Translations under genes and position numbers: made by a program
Source of the DNA: Allobosea sp. OK403
GTDB taxonomy: Bacteria > Pseudomonadota > Alphaproteobacteria > Rhizobiales > Beijerinckiaceae
Assembly (NCBI RefSeq): GCF_900113835.1
Contig: NZ_FOQV01000002.1
Coordinates: 496,001 to 560,000 of the forward strand
DNA: 64,000 nt
Direction: 5' to 3'
The notes under the pieces: generated by a model
What the model saw: only the letters and a program-made list of their open reading frames with translations
What the model was told of the DNA's origin: nothing
The model's database searches: none
Part shown: one piece after another, positions 36,492 to 44,516 of the stretch
Layout of the letters: every line of letters begins with the position of its first letter
How positions within the stretch are numbered: the first letter of the stretch is position 1

Positions 36492-37432
36492 TGCGCCGTC
36501 ACCCTCGGGTCGAAGATCGGATAGCAGAGATCGATCACGAGATTGACCAGCACGTAACAGAAGGCGACGAAGAGCATGCAGCCCTGGATGACGGGGTAGT
36601 CGCGGGCGAAGATCGAATCGACCAGGAGCCGGCCGAGGCCCGGGATGGTGAAGACGGTTTCGACGACCGCGATGCCGCCGAGCAGATTGCCGAGCACGAG
36701 GCCGATCAGAGTCCAGGTCGGCCCGAAGGCGTTCTTGAAGGCATGGCGCCAGAGCACCGCGCCTTCCGAGAGCCCCTTGGCGCGGGCATGGGTGATGTAG
36801 TCGAGCCGCAGCACCTCGAGCGTCGAGGCCCGCGCCATGCGCAGGATCACGCCGATCTCATGCAGGAACAGCGTCAGGATCGGCATGATCAGATAGATGA
36901 TACCGCGCCAGGGGTCGTCGCCGATCGAGACATAGCCCACCACCGGCAGCCATTCGAGCTTGAGGCCGAAGAACAGCAGCAGCAGCAGGCCGAGCCAGAA
37001 AGTTGGGATCGAGAGCAAGAGCGTGGCGGCGCCGACGAGGCCGAGATCGAGCGTCGTGTCCTGCCGCCAGGCGGCGATGACGCCGGCCGGCACAGCGACG
37101 AGGCTGGCGAAGAACACCGCGACCAGCACGATCTGGGCGCTGACCCAGAAGCGCGACAGGATCAGCGGCAGGATCGGCTCCTGGCTATTGATCGAGATGC
37201 CGAGATCGCCCTTCAGCAGATGGCTAAACCAGATGCCGAACTGCGTGGGCAGGCTCTGGTCGAGCCCGAGCCGGGCCCGCAGATCGGCGATCGAAGCGGG
37301 CGTCGCGAGGTCGCCCAGCATCAATGAGGCCGGATCTCCCGGTATCAGGCGGATCAGGACGAAGACCGACACCGCCACGATCAGCAGGGTCGGGATCGCC
37401 ATCACGATCCGGGTCAGTGCAAAACGCAGCAT
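36488..37432 (-). CDS. Peptide-type ABC transporter permease DppB-like
   Basis: 314 residues, the normal DppB length. It begins with helix TRIVMAIPTLLIVAVSVFVL and RLIPGDPASLMLGD, followed by the periplasmic loop LGLDQSLPTQFGIWF. The docking loop is LDYITHARAKGLSEGAVLWR, and TVFTIPGLGRLLVDSIFARD is diagnostic near the C-terminus. It pairs with the DppC-like subunit encoded downstream. Confidence 0.95.
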   Translation of the reverse strand: MLRFALTRIVMAIPTLLIVAVSVFVLIRLIPGDPASLMLGDLATPASIADLRARLGLDQSLPTQFGIWFSHLLKGDLGISINSQEPILPLILSRFWVSAQIVLVAVFFASLVAVPAGVIAAWRQDTTLDLGLVGAATLLLSIPTFWLGLLLLLFFGLKLEWLPVVGYVSIGDDPWRGIIYLIMPILTLFLHEIGVILRMARASTLEVLRLDYITHARAKGLSEGAVLWRHAFKNAFGPTWTLIGLVLGNLLGGIAVVETVFTIPGLGRLLVDSIFARDYPVIQGCMLFVAFCYVLVNLVIDLCYPIFDPRVTAQ

Positions 37433-37467
37433 CGGGCTCTCCCCGGTTCAGGACTGTCGGGGATGGC

Positions 37468-39012
37468 TCAGTTGGCGAGCGTGACTTCCCACATGCGCTG
37501 CTTGGACTGCCAGGCTTCGAAGCCCTTGACGCGCTTGGACAGGGCGTAAGGCTCGACACCATTGAAGGTGAAGATCATCGGCACCTCGGCGATGTAGCGC
37601 TTGTGCAATTCGTCGAAGAGCTTCTGACGCTCGGCCTTGTCGGCGACCACCATCGCCTTGTCGATCAGGGCGAGCGCCTGCGGCTCCTCCCAGATCTTGC
37701 GGGGCTGCTTGTCCTTATTGCCGGAGAACTGCTCGAATCCGAGCGCCGGATCGAAGCGCGACGAAAACGAGAAGGCCTGCATCTGGTAGTTGCCCTTGTT
37801 GTAGCGGTCGAGCTGGGTCGCCCATTCCAGCACCTCGATCTCCGCCTTGATGCCGATGGCCTGCAGCATGGACTGCGCGACGACCGCCTGCGGGAAGCTC
37901 ACCGCGGTCGGGCGCTTATTGGCGAGGATGGTGATGGTCTCGCCCTTGTAGCCGGATTCCTGAAGCAGCTTCTTTGCCTGCGCCGGGTCGTATTTGAAGC
38001 CCTGCTTCTCGACATCGCCGAAATAGGACGAGCCGGGATAGAGCGGCGAGTTGTTCGGCTTGGCGAGATCGGCCGAGGCCGCGGAAACCAGCTCGTCATA
38101 ATCGATCGCGGCGGCGATGGCCTGGCGCAGCTTGACGTTCTTGAGCAGCGGGTCACGCGTCTGGATCAGCAGGCCATGGCGCACGGCATTGGTCCCGACC
38201 TGGACGGTCAGGCTCGGCGCCTTGCGCAGCTCATCGACATCGCTGTTGAGGATGCCACCCATGTCGATGGCGCCCGAGAGCAGGCCGGCCTTGACCGTCG
38301 CGGGGTCGCGCACGATCAGGAATTTCACATCCTTCACTAGCGGGCGCTTGGAGCCGAGATAGCCGTCGATCTTGCCGTCGGTCTTCGGCGATGCGTAGTC
38401 CTCGAAAGCGCTCATCGTGTAAAATTCGTTGCGCTTCCACTCGCCCATCTTGAATGGGCCGGTGCCGATCGGCTTGTCGAAGGAGCCGTCGGCCTTGACC
38501 GAATCCTTGTGGATCACGGCGGCCATGGCGCAGTCGGTGCGGGCCAGCGCGTCGAGGAAGAGCGCGTTGGGCGCATTCAGCTTCATCGTCACGGTATTGG
38601 CGTCGAGAGCTTCCACCGCCTCGACCTTGAGCCCATTGCGGCCGTCGAACTCGGTCAGGCAGCGCCAGTCCGTCTTCGGATCCATGTAGCGGTTCCAGCT
38701 CCACAAGACGTCCGCCGAGGTCAGGGGGGCGCCGTTGTGGAACTTCACGCCCTTGCGCAGGGTGAAGGTGTAGGTCTTGCCGTCCGCGGAGACGTCGATC
38801 TTTTCTGCGAGCAGCGGGCCGGGCGTGCCGCCCTCGTCATAGCCGACGAGACCCTCGACCATTTGCAGCACGAAATCGTCGGTGTTGTCGTCGCGGTTGA
38901 CGCCGGGATTGATGCTGCGGACATCGGCCGGGACCGAAACAGTGAGCGATTGTGCGGCAGCGGGGCCAGCCATTGCGGCGAGCATGAAAGCGGAAGCGAG
39001 CACACGGTTCAT
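37468..39012 (-). CDS. Peptide-type ABC transporter substrate-binding protein (SBP_bac_5), copy 1
   Basis: 514 residues with a Sec signal peptide (VLASAFMLAAMAGPAAAQS). SBP_bac_5 features include DGKTYTFTLRKGVKFHNG, SADVLWSWNRYMDP and PIGTGPFKMGEWKRNEF. It is the receptor for the DppBCDF complex encoded downstream. It is clearly paralogous to the protein at 40682-42274, sharing long stretches such as SWNRYMDPKTDWRCL and LEWATQLDRYNKGNYQ. Family ligands range from peptides to opines, agrocinopines and glutathione, so the substrate is open. Confidence 0.94.
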   Translation of the reverse strand: MNRVLASAFMLAAMAGPAAAQSLTVSVPADVRSINPGVNRDDNTDDFVLQMVEGLVGYDEGGTPGPLLAEKIDVSADGKTYTFTLRKGVKFHNGAPLTSADVLWSWNRYMDPKTDWRCLTEFDGRNGLKVEAVEALDANTVTMKLNAPNALFLDALARTDCAMAAVIHKDSVKADGSFDKPIGTGPFKMGEWKRNEFYTMSAFEDYASPKTDGKIDGYLGSKRPLVKDVKFLIVRDPATVKAGLLSGAIDMGGILNSDVDELRKAPSLTVQVGTNAVRHGLLIQTRDPLLKNVKLRQAIAAAIDYDELVSAASADLAKPNNSPLYPGSSYFGDVEKQGFKYDPAQAKKLLQESGYKGETITILANKRPTAVSFPQAVVAQSMLQAIGIKAEIEVLEWATQLDRYNKGNYQMQAFSFSSRFDPALGFEQFSGNKDKQPRKIWEEPQALALIDKAMVVADKAERQKLFDELHKRYIAEVPMIFTFNGVEPYALSKRVKGFEAWQSKQRMWEVTLAN

Positions 39013-39045
39013 AACGGTCCCCTTATTGTTTGTTTTAGGTGGTGC

Positions 39046-39930
39046 TCAGGCGGCCCTGGCCGCGCCGGCACGTCGGCGGGCGAGCACATCGGCAAAGAAA
39101 TCCTGCACGCGCGGCACGGCCCTCAGGCCGTCATGAGCCATGTTGGGCACGAGATCGAAGCGCACCGACACGCCCGCGGCCTCGAAGGACTTCTGCAGGC
39201 TCGCCAGCCGCTCGGGGCGCGTCGCGCCGGCATGGTTGGCGTCTGGCATCCAGTTGCGGCCGCCCTGCTTGTGGGTGATCTCCCAGGTCTCGAGATCGGC
39301 CGCACCGACGATCATCTGCACCGGAACCTGGCGCATCGCCTCGATATCGGGAGCCACGCCGAAGAGCTGCGCCATGTTGCGGGTGCCGACCCACCAGTCG
39401 CGCGTCGGGTCGAGCAAGGTCACCGAACCCGGCGCACCGATCGAGCAGGCCCAGAGCTTCTGCGGCTGCAGCAACAGGAAGCGATGGGCGAAATGGCCGC
39501 CGCCGGAATAGCCGAACAGCGCGAAGCGATCGATGCTCAGGCCATAACGCTGCGCCACCTCGTCGACCATGGCGAGCAGGACATGATCATAACGGATCTC
39601 GCCCTCGCGCATATATTTGAAGCCGTCGCGATTATCGTCGCCTAGCACGCCGATCGGAAACAGCGGCGCCAGCACGACGCAATTGTTCCAGCGCGCGAAT
39701 TCCTCGAAGGCGTCGCGATAGCCAGTGAAGCCGCGCCCGGTGCCGTGCATGGCGACGACGAGTTCCGGCGGCTCACCGCCCTGCCCCAGCGTCTTTGGCA
39801 CATAGAGGCAATAGCTGAAGCGCGGATCGGCCTTGCAGGCGATCACCGGGGTCGGGCCGAGATCGTAGAGCGCGCGAGCGATCGCGGCGGCATCGTCCAG
39901 CTGGGAGGAGGCGGTTGCGGGAGCGGTCAT
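39046..39930 (-). CDS. Alpha/beta hydrolase, poly(3-hydroxybutyrate) depolymerase/esterase-like
   Basis: 294 residues from the ATG seven bases after AAAGG. The nucleophile elbow is FGYSGGGHFAHR (Ser142), the oxyanion region is VVAMHGTGRGFTGY, and a late His lies in VPNMAHDGLRAV. No signal peptide is seen, so it is cytoplasmic. It is the first gene of the minus-strand transporter operon, immediately downstream of the 18-bp palindrome, with the binding-protein gene 33 bp after it. It probably opens an ester or amide bond in the imported compound. Confidence 0.88.
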   Translation of the reverse strand: MTAPATASSQLDDAAAIARALYDLGPTPVIACKADPRFSYCLYVPKTLGQGGEPPELVVAMHGTGRGFTGYRDAFEEFARWNNCVVLAPLFPIGVLGDDNRDGFKYMREGEIRYDHVLLAMVDEVAQRYGLSIDRFALFGYSGGGHFAHRFLLLQPQKLWACSIGAPGSVTLLDPTRDWWVGTRNMAQLFGVAPDIEAMRQVPVQMIVGAADLETWEITHKQGGRNWMPDANHAGATRPERLASLQKSFEAAGVSVRFDLVPNMAHDGLRAVPRVQDFFADVLARRRAGAARAA

Positions 39931-39952
39931 GGCGCGCCTTTCAATTGGCGTA

Positions 39953-39970
39953 ATAATTGGCGCCAATTAT
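39953..39970. promoter_or_regulatory. Perfect 18-bp palindrome, candidate GntR operator
   Basis: ATAATTGGCGCCAATTAT is a perfect dyad between the divergent hydrolase and GntR genes. An extra half-site AATTGGCG lies 12 bp to its left (39943-39950), about one helical turn. Its position 22 bp from the hydrolase start suits repression of that operon by the adjacent regulator. Confidence 0.6.
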
Positions 39971-40037
39971 GTTGCATGTTATTATGGGGCTCGCAACGGC
40001 CCGATGCGACAAATCTGGAATCTGCTAAAGACACCCG

Positions 40038-40739
40038 ATGACGACTCGTCCGATCCGCCAGAGAGAGAAGCGCGCGCTGGCCAGCGAGATTGCGCAAGCG
40101 ATCCATATGCGCGCCTACCGGCCGGGCGAATGGCTGCGCCAGATCGACCTCGAGGAGGCCTTCAAGGCGACGCGTTTCGACGTGCGCAGCGCGCTCGATG
40201 AACTGGCCGTCCGCAAGACCATCGAGCATGTCCCCAATCGCGGCTACCGTGTCGCCGAGATCGACCTGAAGACCCAGCGCGCGATCCGGGACACCCGCAT
40301 CATCCTGGAGACCGCCGCTGCGCCCGGCATCGTCGCCGGCATCGATGCCGCGACGATCGCGCGACTGAGCGAACTCGCCGATCGCTTCAGCCAGGCGGTC
40401 CTGAGCGGCACGCGCATCGAGCAGAGCGAGATCAACAGCGCCTTCCACCATCTGATGTACGCTGTCTCCGGCAACCCCGTGCTCGAAGAGACGATCTGGG
40501 GGCTGCGGGACCGCTCGCGCGGCTCCTCCGTCACGGTCTGGAGTTCGCATCAGGCGCTGCTCAACAGCGACCGCGACCACCACGCCATGGTCGAGGCCCT
40601 GCGTGCAGGTGACGCGACGCGCCTCGCCGGGCTGATCGCCCATCATATCGTCAAGGACATGATCGAGGCGCAGGCGCACGCTCAGCCATCGACCGAGACC
40701 TCCCAGAGCCGGGGCAGCGAGGTCAGGGACGAGGTGTAG
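40038..40739 (+). CDS. GntR family regulator, FCD subfamily
   Basis: 233 residues. The winged helix is at residues of about 10-75 (EIAQAIHMRAYRPGEWLRQ, FDVRSALDELAVRKTIEHVP) with an unusual LEEAFKATRFDV recognition segment, followed by an FCD effector domain (TRIILETAAAPGI, INSAFHHLMYAVSGNP, DRDHHAMVEALRAGD, HHIVKDMIEA) whose acidic and His residues could coordinate a metal. It diverges from the hydrolase-transporter operon across a perfect palindrome. Its last 58 bp overlap the 3' end of the convergent binding-protein gene. Confidence 0.92.
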   Translation: MTTRPIRQREKRALASEIAQAIHMRAYRPGEWLRQIDLEEAFKATRFDVRSALDELAVRKTIEHVPNRGYRVAEIDLKTQRAIRDTRIILETAAAPGIVAGIDAATIARLSELADRFSQAVLSGTRIEQSEINSAFHHLMYAVSGNPVLEETIWGLRDRSRGSSVTVWSSHQALLNSDRDHHAMVEALRAGDATRLAGLIAHHIVKDMIEAQAHAQPSTETSQSRGSEVRDEV

Positions 40740-42274
40740 CCCTTGACCCGCTTCGAGAAGGCGCCGCTGACGATGCCGTTATAGAGCATCACCATCGGCA
40801 CATCGGCGATGAAGCGCTTGTGCAGTTCGTCGAAGATCGCCTGACGCTCGGCCTTCCCCGCAACGACCATCGACTTGTCGAGCAGCGCCTGCACCTGCGG
40901 ATCGTCCCAGAGCTTGCGCGGCTGCTTGTCCTTCGGCCCGGTCATCGATTCGAAGGAGAGCGACGGATCGAGCCGCCCTGAATAAGGGAAGGCCTGAATC
41001 TGGTAATTGCCCTTGTTGTAGCGGTCGAGCTGCGTCGCCCATTCCAGCACTTCGATCTCGACATTGATCCCGGCCGTCTTCAACATCTGCTGGGCGATGA
41101 CGGCGGCGTCGAAGCTGTTCGTGTAGCGCTTGTTCGCCAGCATCACGATCTTCTCGCCCTTGTAGCCGGCATCGGCGAGCAACTTCTTCGCTGCTGCGGG
41201 ATCGTATTTCACGCCCTGCTGTTCGACCGGGCCGTGATAGGCCGAAAGCGCCGGAACGATCGACTGATTGGGCTTGCCGATGCCGTCCGTCACCGCGCCG
41301 ACGAGTTCGTCGGTGTCGATCGCAGCCGCGATGGCGCGGCGCAGCTTGACGTTGCCCATCACCGGGTCGCGCGTCTGGATGATCAAACCGACAAGGCCCA
41401 TGCTGGAAACGACGGAGAGCGAGACCTTGCCACCCTTCTTGAGCTCGGCGACATCGGCATTGGCGACATCGGGGACGACATCGACGTCGCCGCGCTCCAG
41501 CGCTGCCTTGGCGGTGGCGCTGTCGGGGATGATGACGAAACGGAGCTCGTCGACGAGCGGCCGCTTCGCCCCGGTCAAACCGTCGATCTTGCCAGGCAGG
41601 GATGCGTAGTCGGCGAAGCGCTCCAGCTTGATGTATTCGCCGCGCTTCCACTCGCCGAGCTTGAACGGGCCGGTTCCGATCGGCTTGTCGAAGCTGCCAT
41701 CGGCCTTGACGGAATCTTTGTGCAGGATGCCCGTCATGGCGCAGTCGGTGCGCGCCAGAGAGGTCAGGAACAGCGCGCTCGGCTTGTCCAGCGTGAACAC
41801 GACGGTGCGGGCGTCGGGTGCGGTCACGGTCTCGACCTTCACCGTGCCGCGCCCGTCGAATTCGGACAGACAGCGCCAGTCCGTCTTCGGATCCATGTAA
41901 CGGTTCCAGCTCCAGACCACGTCTTCCGAGCTCAGGCTGGCGCCGTTGTGGAACTTCACGCCCTGGCGCAGCGTGAAGCTGTAGGTCTTGCCATCGCCGG
42001 AAATCTCGACCTTTTCGGCGAGCAGCGGCTTGGGCAAGGCATCCTCGCCATAGGCGACCAGCCCCTCGACCATATGGAGCACGACGCCGTCGGTGTTGTG
42101 ATCGCGATTGACGCCGGGATTGATCGAACGGATATCGAAGGGCAGCTGGACGCGCAGGCTGCTCGCCTGCGCCGAAGCGGTGATCGTCACGCCCAGCATG
42201 AAGCCGGCGGCGAGACTTGTAGCGAGACTTGTAGCAGGACCTGCGAACCACGAATTCCATCGACGCATCGGCAT
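40682..42274 (-). CDS. Peptide-type ABC transporter substrate-binding protein (SBP_bac_5), copy 2
   Basis: 530 residues; ATG 42274 follows GAGGGG closely, and ATG 42268 is an alternative. The signal region contains a short in-frame tandem repeat (LATSLATSLAA). The mature protein parallels copy 1 along its length (DIRSINPGVNRDHNTD, SWNRYMDPKTDWRCL, PIGTGPFKLGEWKRGEY). It has no permease or ATPase genes of its own and probably shares DppBCDF encoded at 33991-37432. It lies 48 bp downstream of the C45 acyltransferase gene on the same strand, so it probably delivers that enzyme's substrate. Confidence 0.93.
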   Translation of the reverse strand: MPMRRWNSWFAGPATSLATSLAAGFMLGVTITASAQASSLRVQLPFDIRSINPGVNRDHNTDGVVLHMVEGLVAYGEDALPKPLLAEKVEISGDGKTYSFTLRQGVKFHNGASLSSEDVVWSWNRYMDPKTDWRCLSEFDGRGTVKVETVTAPDARTVVFTLDKPSALFLTSLARTDCAMTGILHKDSVKADGSFDKPIGTGPFKLGEWKRGEYIKLERFADYASLPGKIDGLTGAKRPLVDELRFVIIPDSATAKAALERGDVDVVPDVANADVAELKKGGKVSLSVVSSMGLVGLIIQTRDPVMGNVKLRRAIAAAIDTDELVGAVTDGIGKPNQSIVPALSAYHGPVEQQGVKYDPAAAKKLLADAGYKGEKIVMLANKRYTNSFDAAVIAQQMLKTAGINVEIEVLEWATQLDRYNKGNYQIQAFPYSGRLDPSLSFESMTGPKDKQPRKLWDDPQVQALLDKSMVVAGKAERQAIFDELHKRFIADVPMVMLYNGIVSGAFSKRVKGYTSSLTSLPRLWEVSVDG

Positions 42275-42322
42275 GTTCCCCTCTTTTTTATGACGAGCTG
42301 TTCGGCCGGTGTGTGGATTCCG

Positions 42323-43465
42323 CTATTCGGCGGCCTGCGCGAGCGTGACCGGCTCGTCCGTCAGGCTGTAGCGCGTGAAGACCCGGTTCAGCGCCGGTAG
42401 CAGCGCGACCTCCATGCTCCCCTTGCCCGGCTCCATGATCACCATCGCGACGGTGGCCGAGAGATTGCCGGCATCGTTGAGGCGCGGCGGCCGGCAGACC
42501 GAATGGGGGGTGAGGAAATCATCGAAGAAGGCGTGCTTGAGATCAGCGACCGTCAGCTTCTCGCCGGCCTCGTCGAGCAGCTTCTTCACCCGCCAATCGC
42601 GGTAGAAGCTCTCGGGGACGCGCGGCGTCCCGGTATCCCTTAGTTTCGTCAGCGCGACCTGGCCGACCCAGTGATTGGCGTGCACGATCAAGCCCTCGCT
42701 CGGATAGATCGGGAAGGCCTCGTCCGGCGCACATTCGAAATCGATGGCGAAGCCCTTCACCGTCGAGAGCATCATGTTGTTCGAGCAGGCCTTGGGTGTG
42801 GTCGCGACCGCTTTGATCGCAAAGGCGAGATGCTCCTGCTCAAGCACCTTGCGGCGGATCAGGGCGAGCGGCACGCCCACTTGCGTGAAATCGCGCTCGG
42901 ATTCGAGATAGTTTGCGGTGATGCTGATGCCGGCCGCATTGGTGCCGCAGCGGGCGAGGCCGCCGGCCTCGACGAAAGTCAGGAAATCCGGCCCGTCCTC
43001 GCGGCGCACGCGCAGCACGATCGCGGTCTCGGCACATTCCGCCTTCCAGTCCCAATTCTGGCCGTGGATCAATTCGCCGCTGGCGCTGCGCTCGGGCAGG
43101 ATCACCGCACCGGTGCAGCCATCGTCGAGCTCCTCGGTCTCGGTGATCGGCGTGCTCTTGATGAGCTTGGCCTTGGCGATGACCTCGGTGCGGGCATTGA
43201 TCATGACGATGTCTTCGAGCGGCACCTTGGCGCCGTCGGCGATGCCGCGCATCTCCTCGATGTAATGCGCACCGAAGGCCTCGATCTCGCGGGCGAATTC
43301 GGCGATCAGGGCCGATTTCGCGGCGGCGTCATAGCCGAGATCCCCAAGCTGGCTGCCATAGAGCTCGATCGAGCGCTTGACGCGCTGCGGCACGGCAGCG
43401 CCATGCTGGCGGCCGCGTTCATAGGGCGTGCCGGAAACGTCGACGAAGGGGCAAGGTTCAACCAT
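42323..43465 (-). CDS. C45 family autoproteolytic acyltransferase/hydrolase (penicillin acyltransferase-like)
   Basis: 380 residues. The Ntn-hydrolase signature of the isopenicillin-N acyltransferase family is present: ELDDGCTGAVIL with expected cleavage between Gly116 and nucleophile Cys117. HGQNWDWK, FLTFVEAGGLARCGTNAAG and a conserved CSNNMMLS region follow. N-terminal FVDVSGTPYERGRQHG is the usual family start. No signal peptide is seen. Bacterial members hydrolyse or form amides of acyl groups with amino compounds; natural substrates are mostly unknown. It is co-directional with a binding-protein gene downstream and diverges from a two-winged-helix GntR gene. Confidence 0.9.
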   Translation of the reverse strand: MVEPCPFVDVSGTPYERGRQHGAAVPQRVKRSIELYGSQLGDLGYDAAAKSALIAEFAREIEAFGAHYIEEMRGIADGAKVPLEDIVMINARTEVIAKAKLIKSTPITETEELDDGCTGAVILPERSASGELIHGQNWDWKAECAETAIVLRVRREDGPDFLTFVEAGGLARCGTNAAGISITANYLESERDFTQVGVPLALIRRKVLEQEHLAFAIKAVATTPKACSNNMMLSTVKGFAIDFECAPDEAFPIYPSEGLIVHANHWVGQVALTKLRDTGTPRVPESFYRDWRVKKLLDEAGEKLTVADLKHAFFDDFLTPHSVCRPPRLNDAGNLSATVAMVIMEPGKGSMEVALLPALNRVFTRYSLTDEPVTLAQAAE

Positions 43466-43518
43466 GGTCGGGACTCCGCAGTAGCGCGCTGGCGCACCGT
43501 CAATCCTTGATGTATTTC

Positions 43519-43536
43519 ATTGCCAACTAAGACAAT
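43519..43536. promoter_or_regulatory. Candidate operator upstream of the double-winged GntR gene
   Basis: ATTGCC-N6-GACAAT (43519-43536) is an imperfect dyad located between the divergent C45 and GntR starts. The half-site AAGACAAT recurs inverted at 44459-44466, upstream of the aminotransferase gene, which suggests one regulator acts at both sites. Confidence 0.35.
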
Positions 43537-43549
43537 CAAGAGTTTTTCA

Positions 43550-44431
43550 ATGACGACCCCCACCCGGCTGCAGCAGGATATCGCCGAGCGCATTCTCCAG
43601 ATGGTGCGCGAGGATGGCCTGGAGGCCGGCGCCTGGCTGAATGAGAACAGCGCCGCGCGCCGCCTGAATGTCTCGCGCACGCCGGTCCGCGCCGCCCTGG
43701 ACTATCTCGCCGGGCAAGGTGTCGTGCGGCGCCATCCCAACAAGGGCGTCGAGTTGCTGAGTACGCCGGCGACGACCGCGGGCAATGGCGGGAATCCCGA
43801 CGCCACCGAACTCGCCATGGTCAAGATCGCCCATGACCGCGAGACCGGGCAGCTTCCCGACGACATCTCCGAGCTGGAGGTGATGCGGCGCTACGATCTC
43901 GGCCGGCCCGAGGTCCAGCGCCTCCTCGCCCGCCTCGCCGACCTCGACATGGTCGAGCGCAAGCCCGGTTATGGCTGGCGCTTCCTGCACAATCCGCGCG
44001 ACCCTTCAGCCCATGACGAACGCTACCGCTTCCGTCTGCTGATCGAGCCGATGGCGCTGCTGGAGCCTGGTTTCTCGCTCGAACAGGGCTGGATCGATGA
44101 GATGCGCGCACGCCATCGCGAGACGCTCGAGCGCCCCTGGCGCGAAGCCTCCAGCATCGGCTTCTACGAGATGAACGCCGATTTCCATGAGGGATTGGCG
44201 GCGGCCTCGGGCAACCGCTACATCCACTCGGCAATCCGGCGGCAGAATCAGCTGCGCCGCCTGTCCAATTACGACTGGGTCTTCGGCTTCGAGCGCGTCG
44301 TCGTGAACTGCCGCGAACATCTGCAGATGCTGGACTGTCTCGAAGCCGGCGACCGCGAACTCGCCTCAGCCCTGATGCGCAGCCATCTCCAGCGCGCCAG
44401 CCAGCTCCGCCGCGCCAACGGGTTCGACTGA
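43550..44431 (+). CDS. GntR/FCD-like regulator with two consecutive winged helices
   Basis: 293 residues from the ATG after AAGAG; a TTG at 43520 is a weaker option. Residues of about 8-70 form a GntR winged helix (NENSAARRLNVSRTPVRAAL, VVRRHPNKGVELL). Residues of about 88-145 form a second winged-helix-like unit (LEVMRRYDLGRPEVQRLLAR, DMVERKPGYGWRFL). A helical FCD-like domain follows (FRLLIEPMALLEPGF, FYEMNADFHEGLAAASGN, CLEAGDRELASALMRSH). Tandem DNA-binding units are unusual for GntR proteins and imply an extended or bipartite operator. It diverges from the C45 gene and precedes the aminotransferase gene, its likely targets. Confidence 0.88.
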   Translation: MTTPTRLQQDIAERILQMVREDGLEAGAWLNENSAARRLNVSRTPVRAALDYLAGQGVVRRHPNKGVELLSTPATTAGNGGNPDATELAMVKIAHDRETGQLPDDISELEVMRRYDLGRPEVQRLLARLADLDMVERKPGYGWRFLHNPRDPSAHDERYRFRLLIEPMALLEPGFSLEQGWIDEMRARHRETLERPWREASSIGFYEMNADFHEGLAAASGNRYIHSAIRRQNQLRRLSNYDWVFGFERVVVNCREHLQMLDCLEAGDRELASALMRSHLQRASQLRRANGFD

Positions 44432-44460
44432 ACCGCGAAACGGCATCATCGAACAGATAT

Positions 44461-44484
44461 TGTCTTTTGTATCTAATAAAGACA
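44461..44484. promoter_or_regulatory. Candidate operator upstream of the aminotransferase gene
   Basis: TGTCTTT-N10-AAAGACA is a perfect 7-bp inverted repeat 33 bp before the aminotransferase start. Its half-site resembles the one at 43531-43536 next to the GntR gene, consistent with control by that regulator. Confidence 0.45.
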
Positions 44485-44516
44485 TCATGATCGTCCCGCT
44501 TCGCCGAGGACCGATC

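Noticed and set aside
40779..42260. 493-codon minus-strand frame in another register of the binding-protein gene
   Set aside because: Same strand but Arg-rich and without motifs; the 40682 frame carries the SBP_bac_5 signatures and signal peptide.
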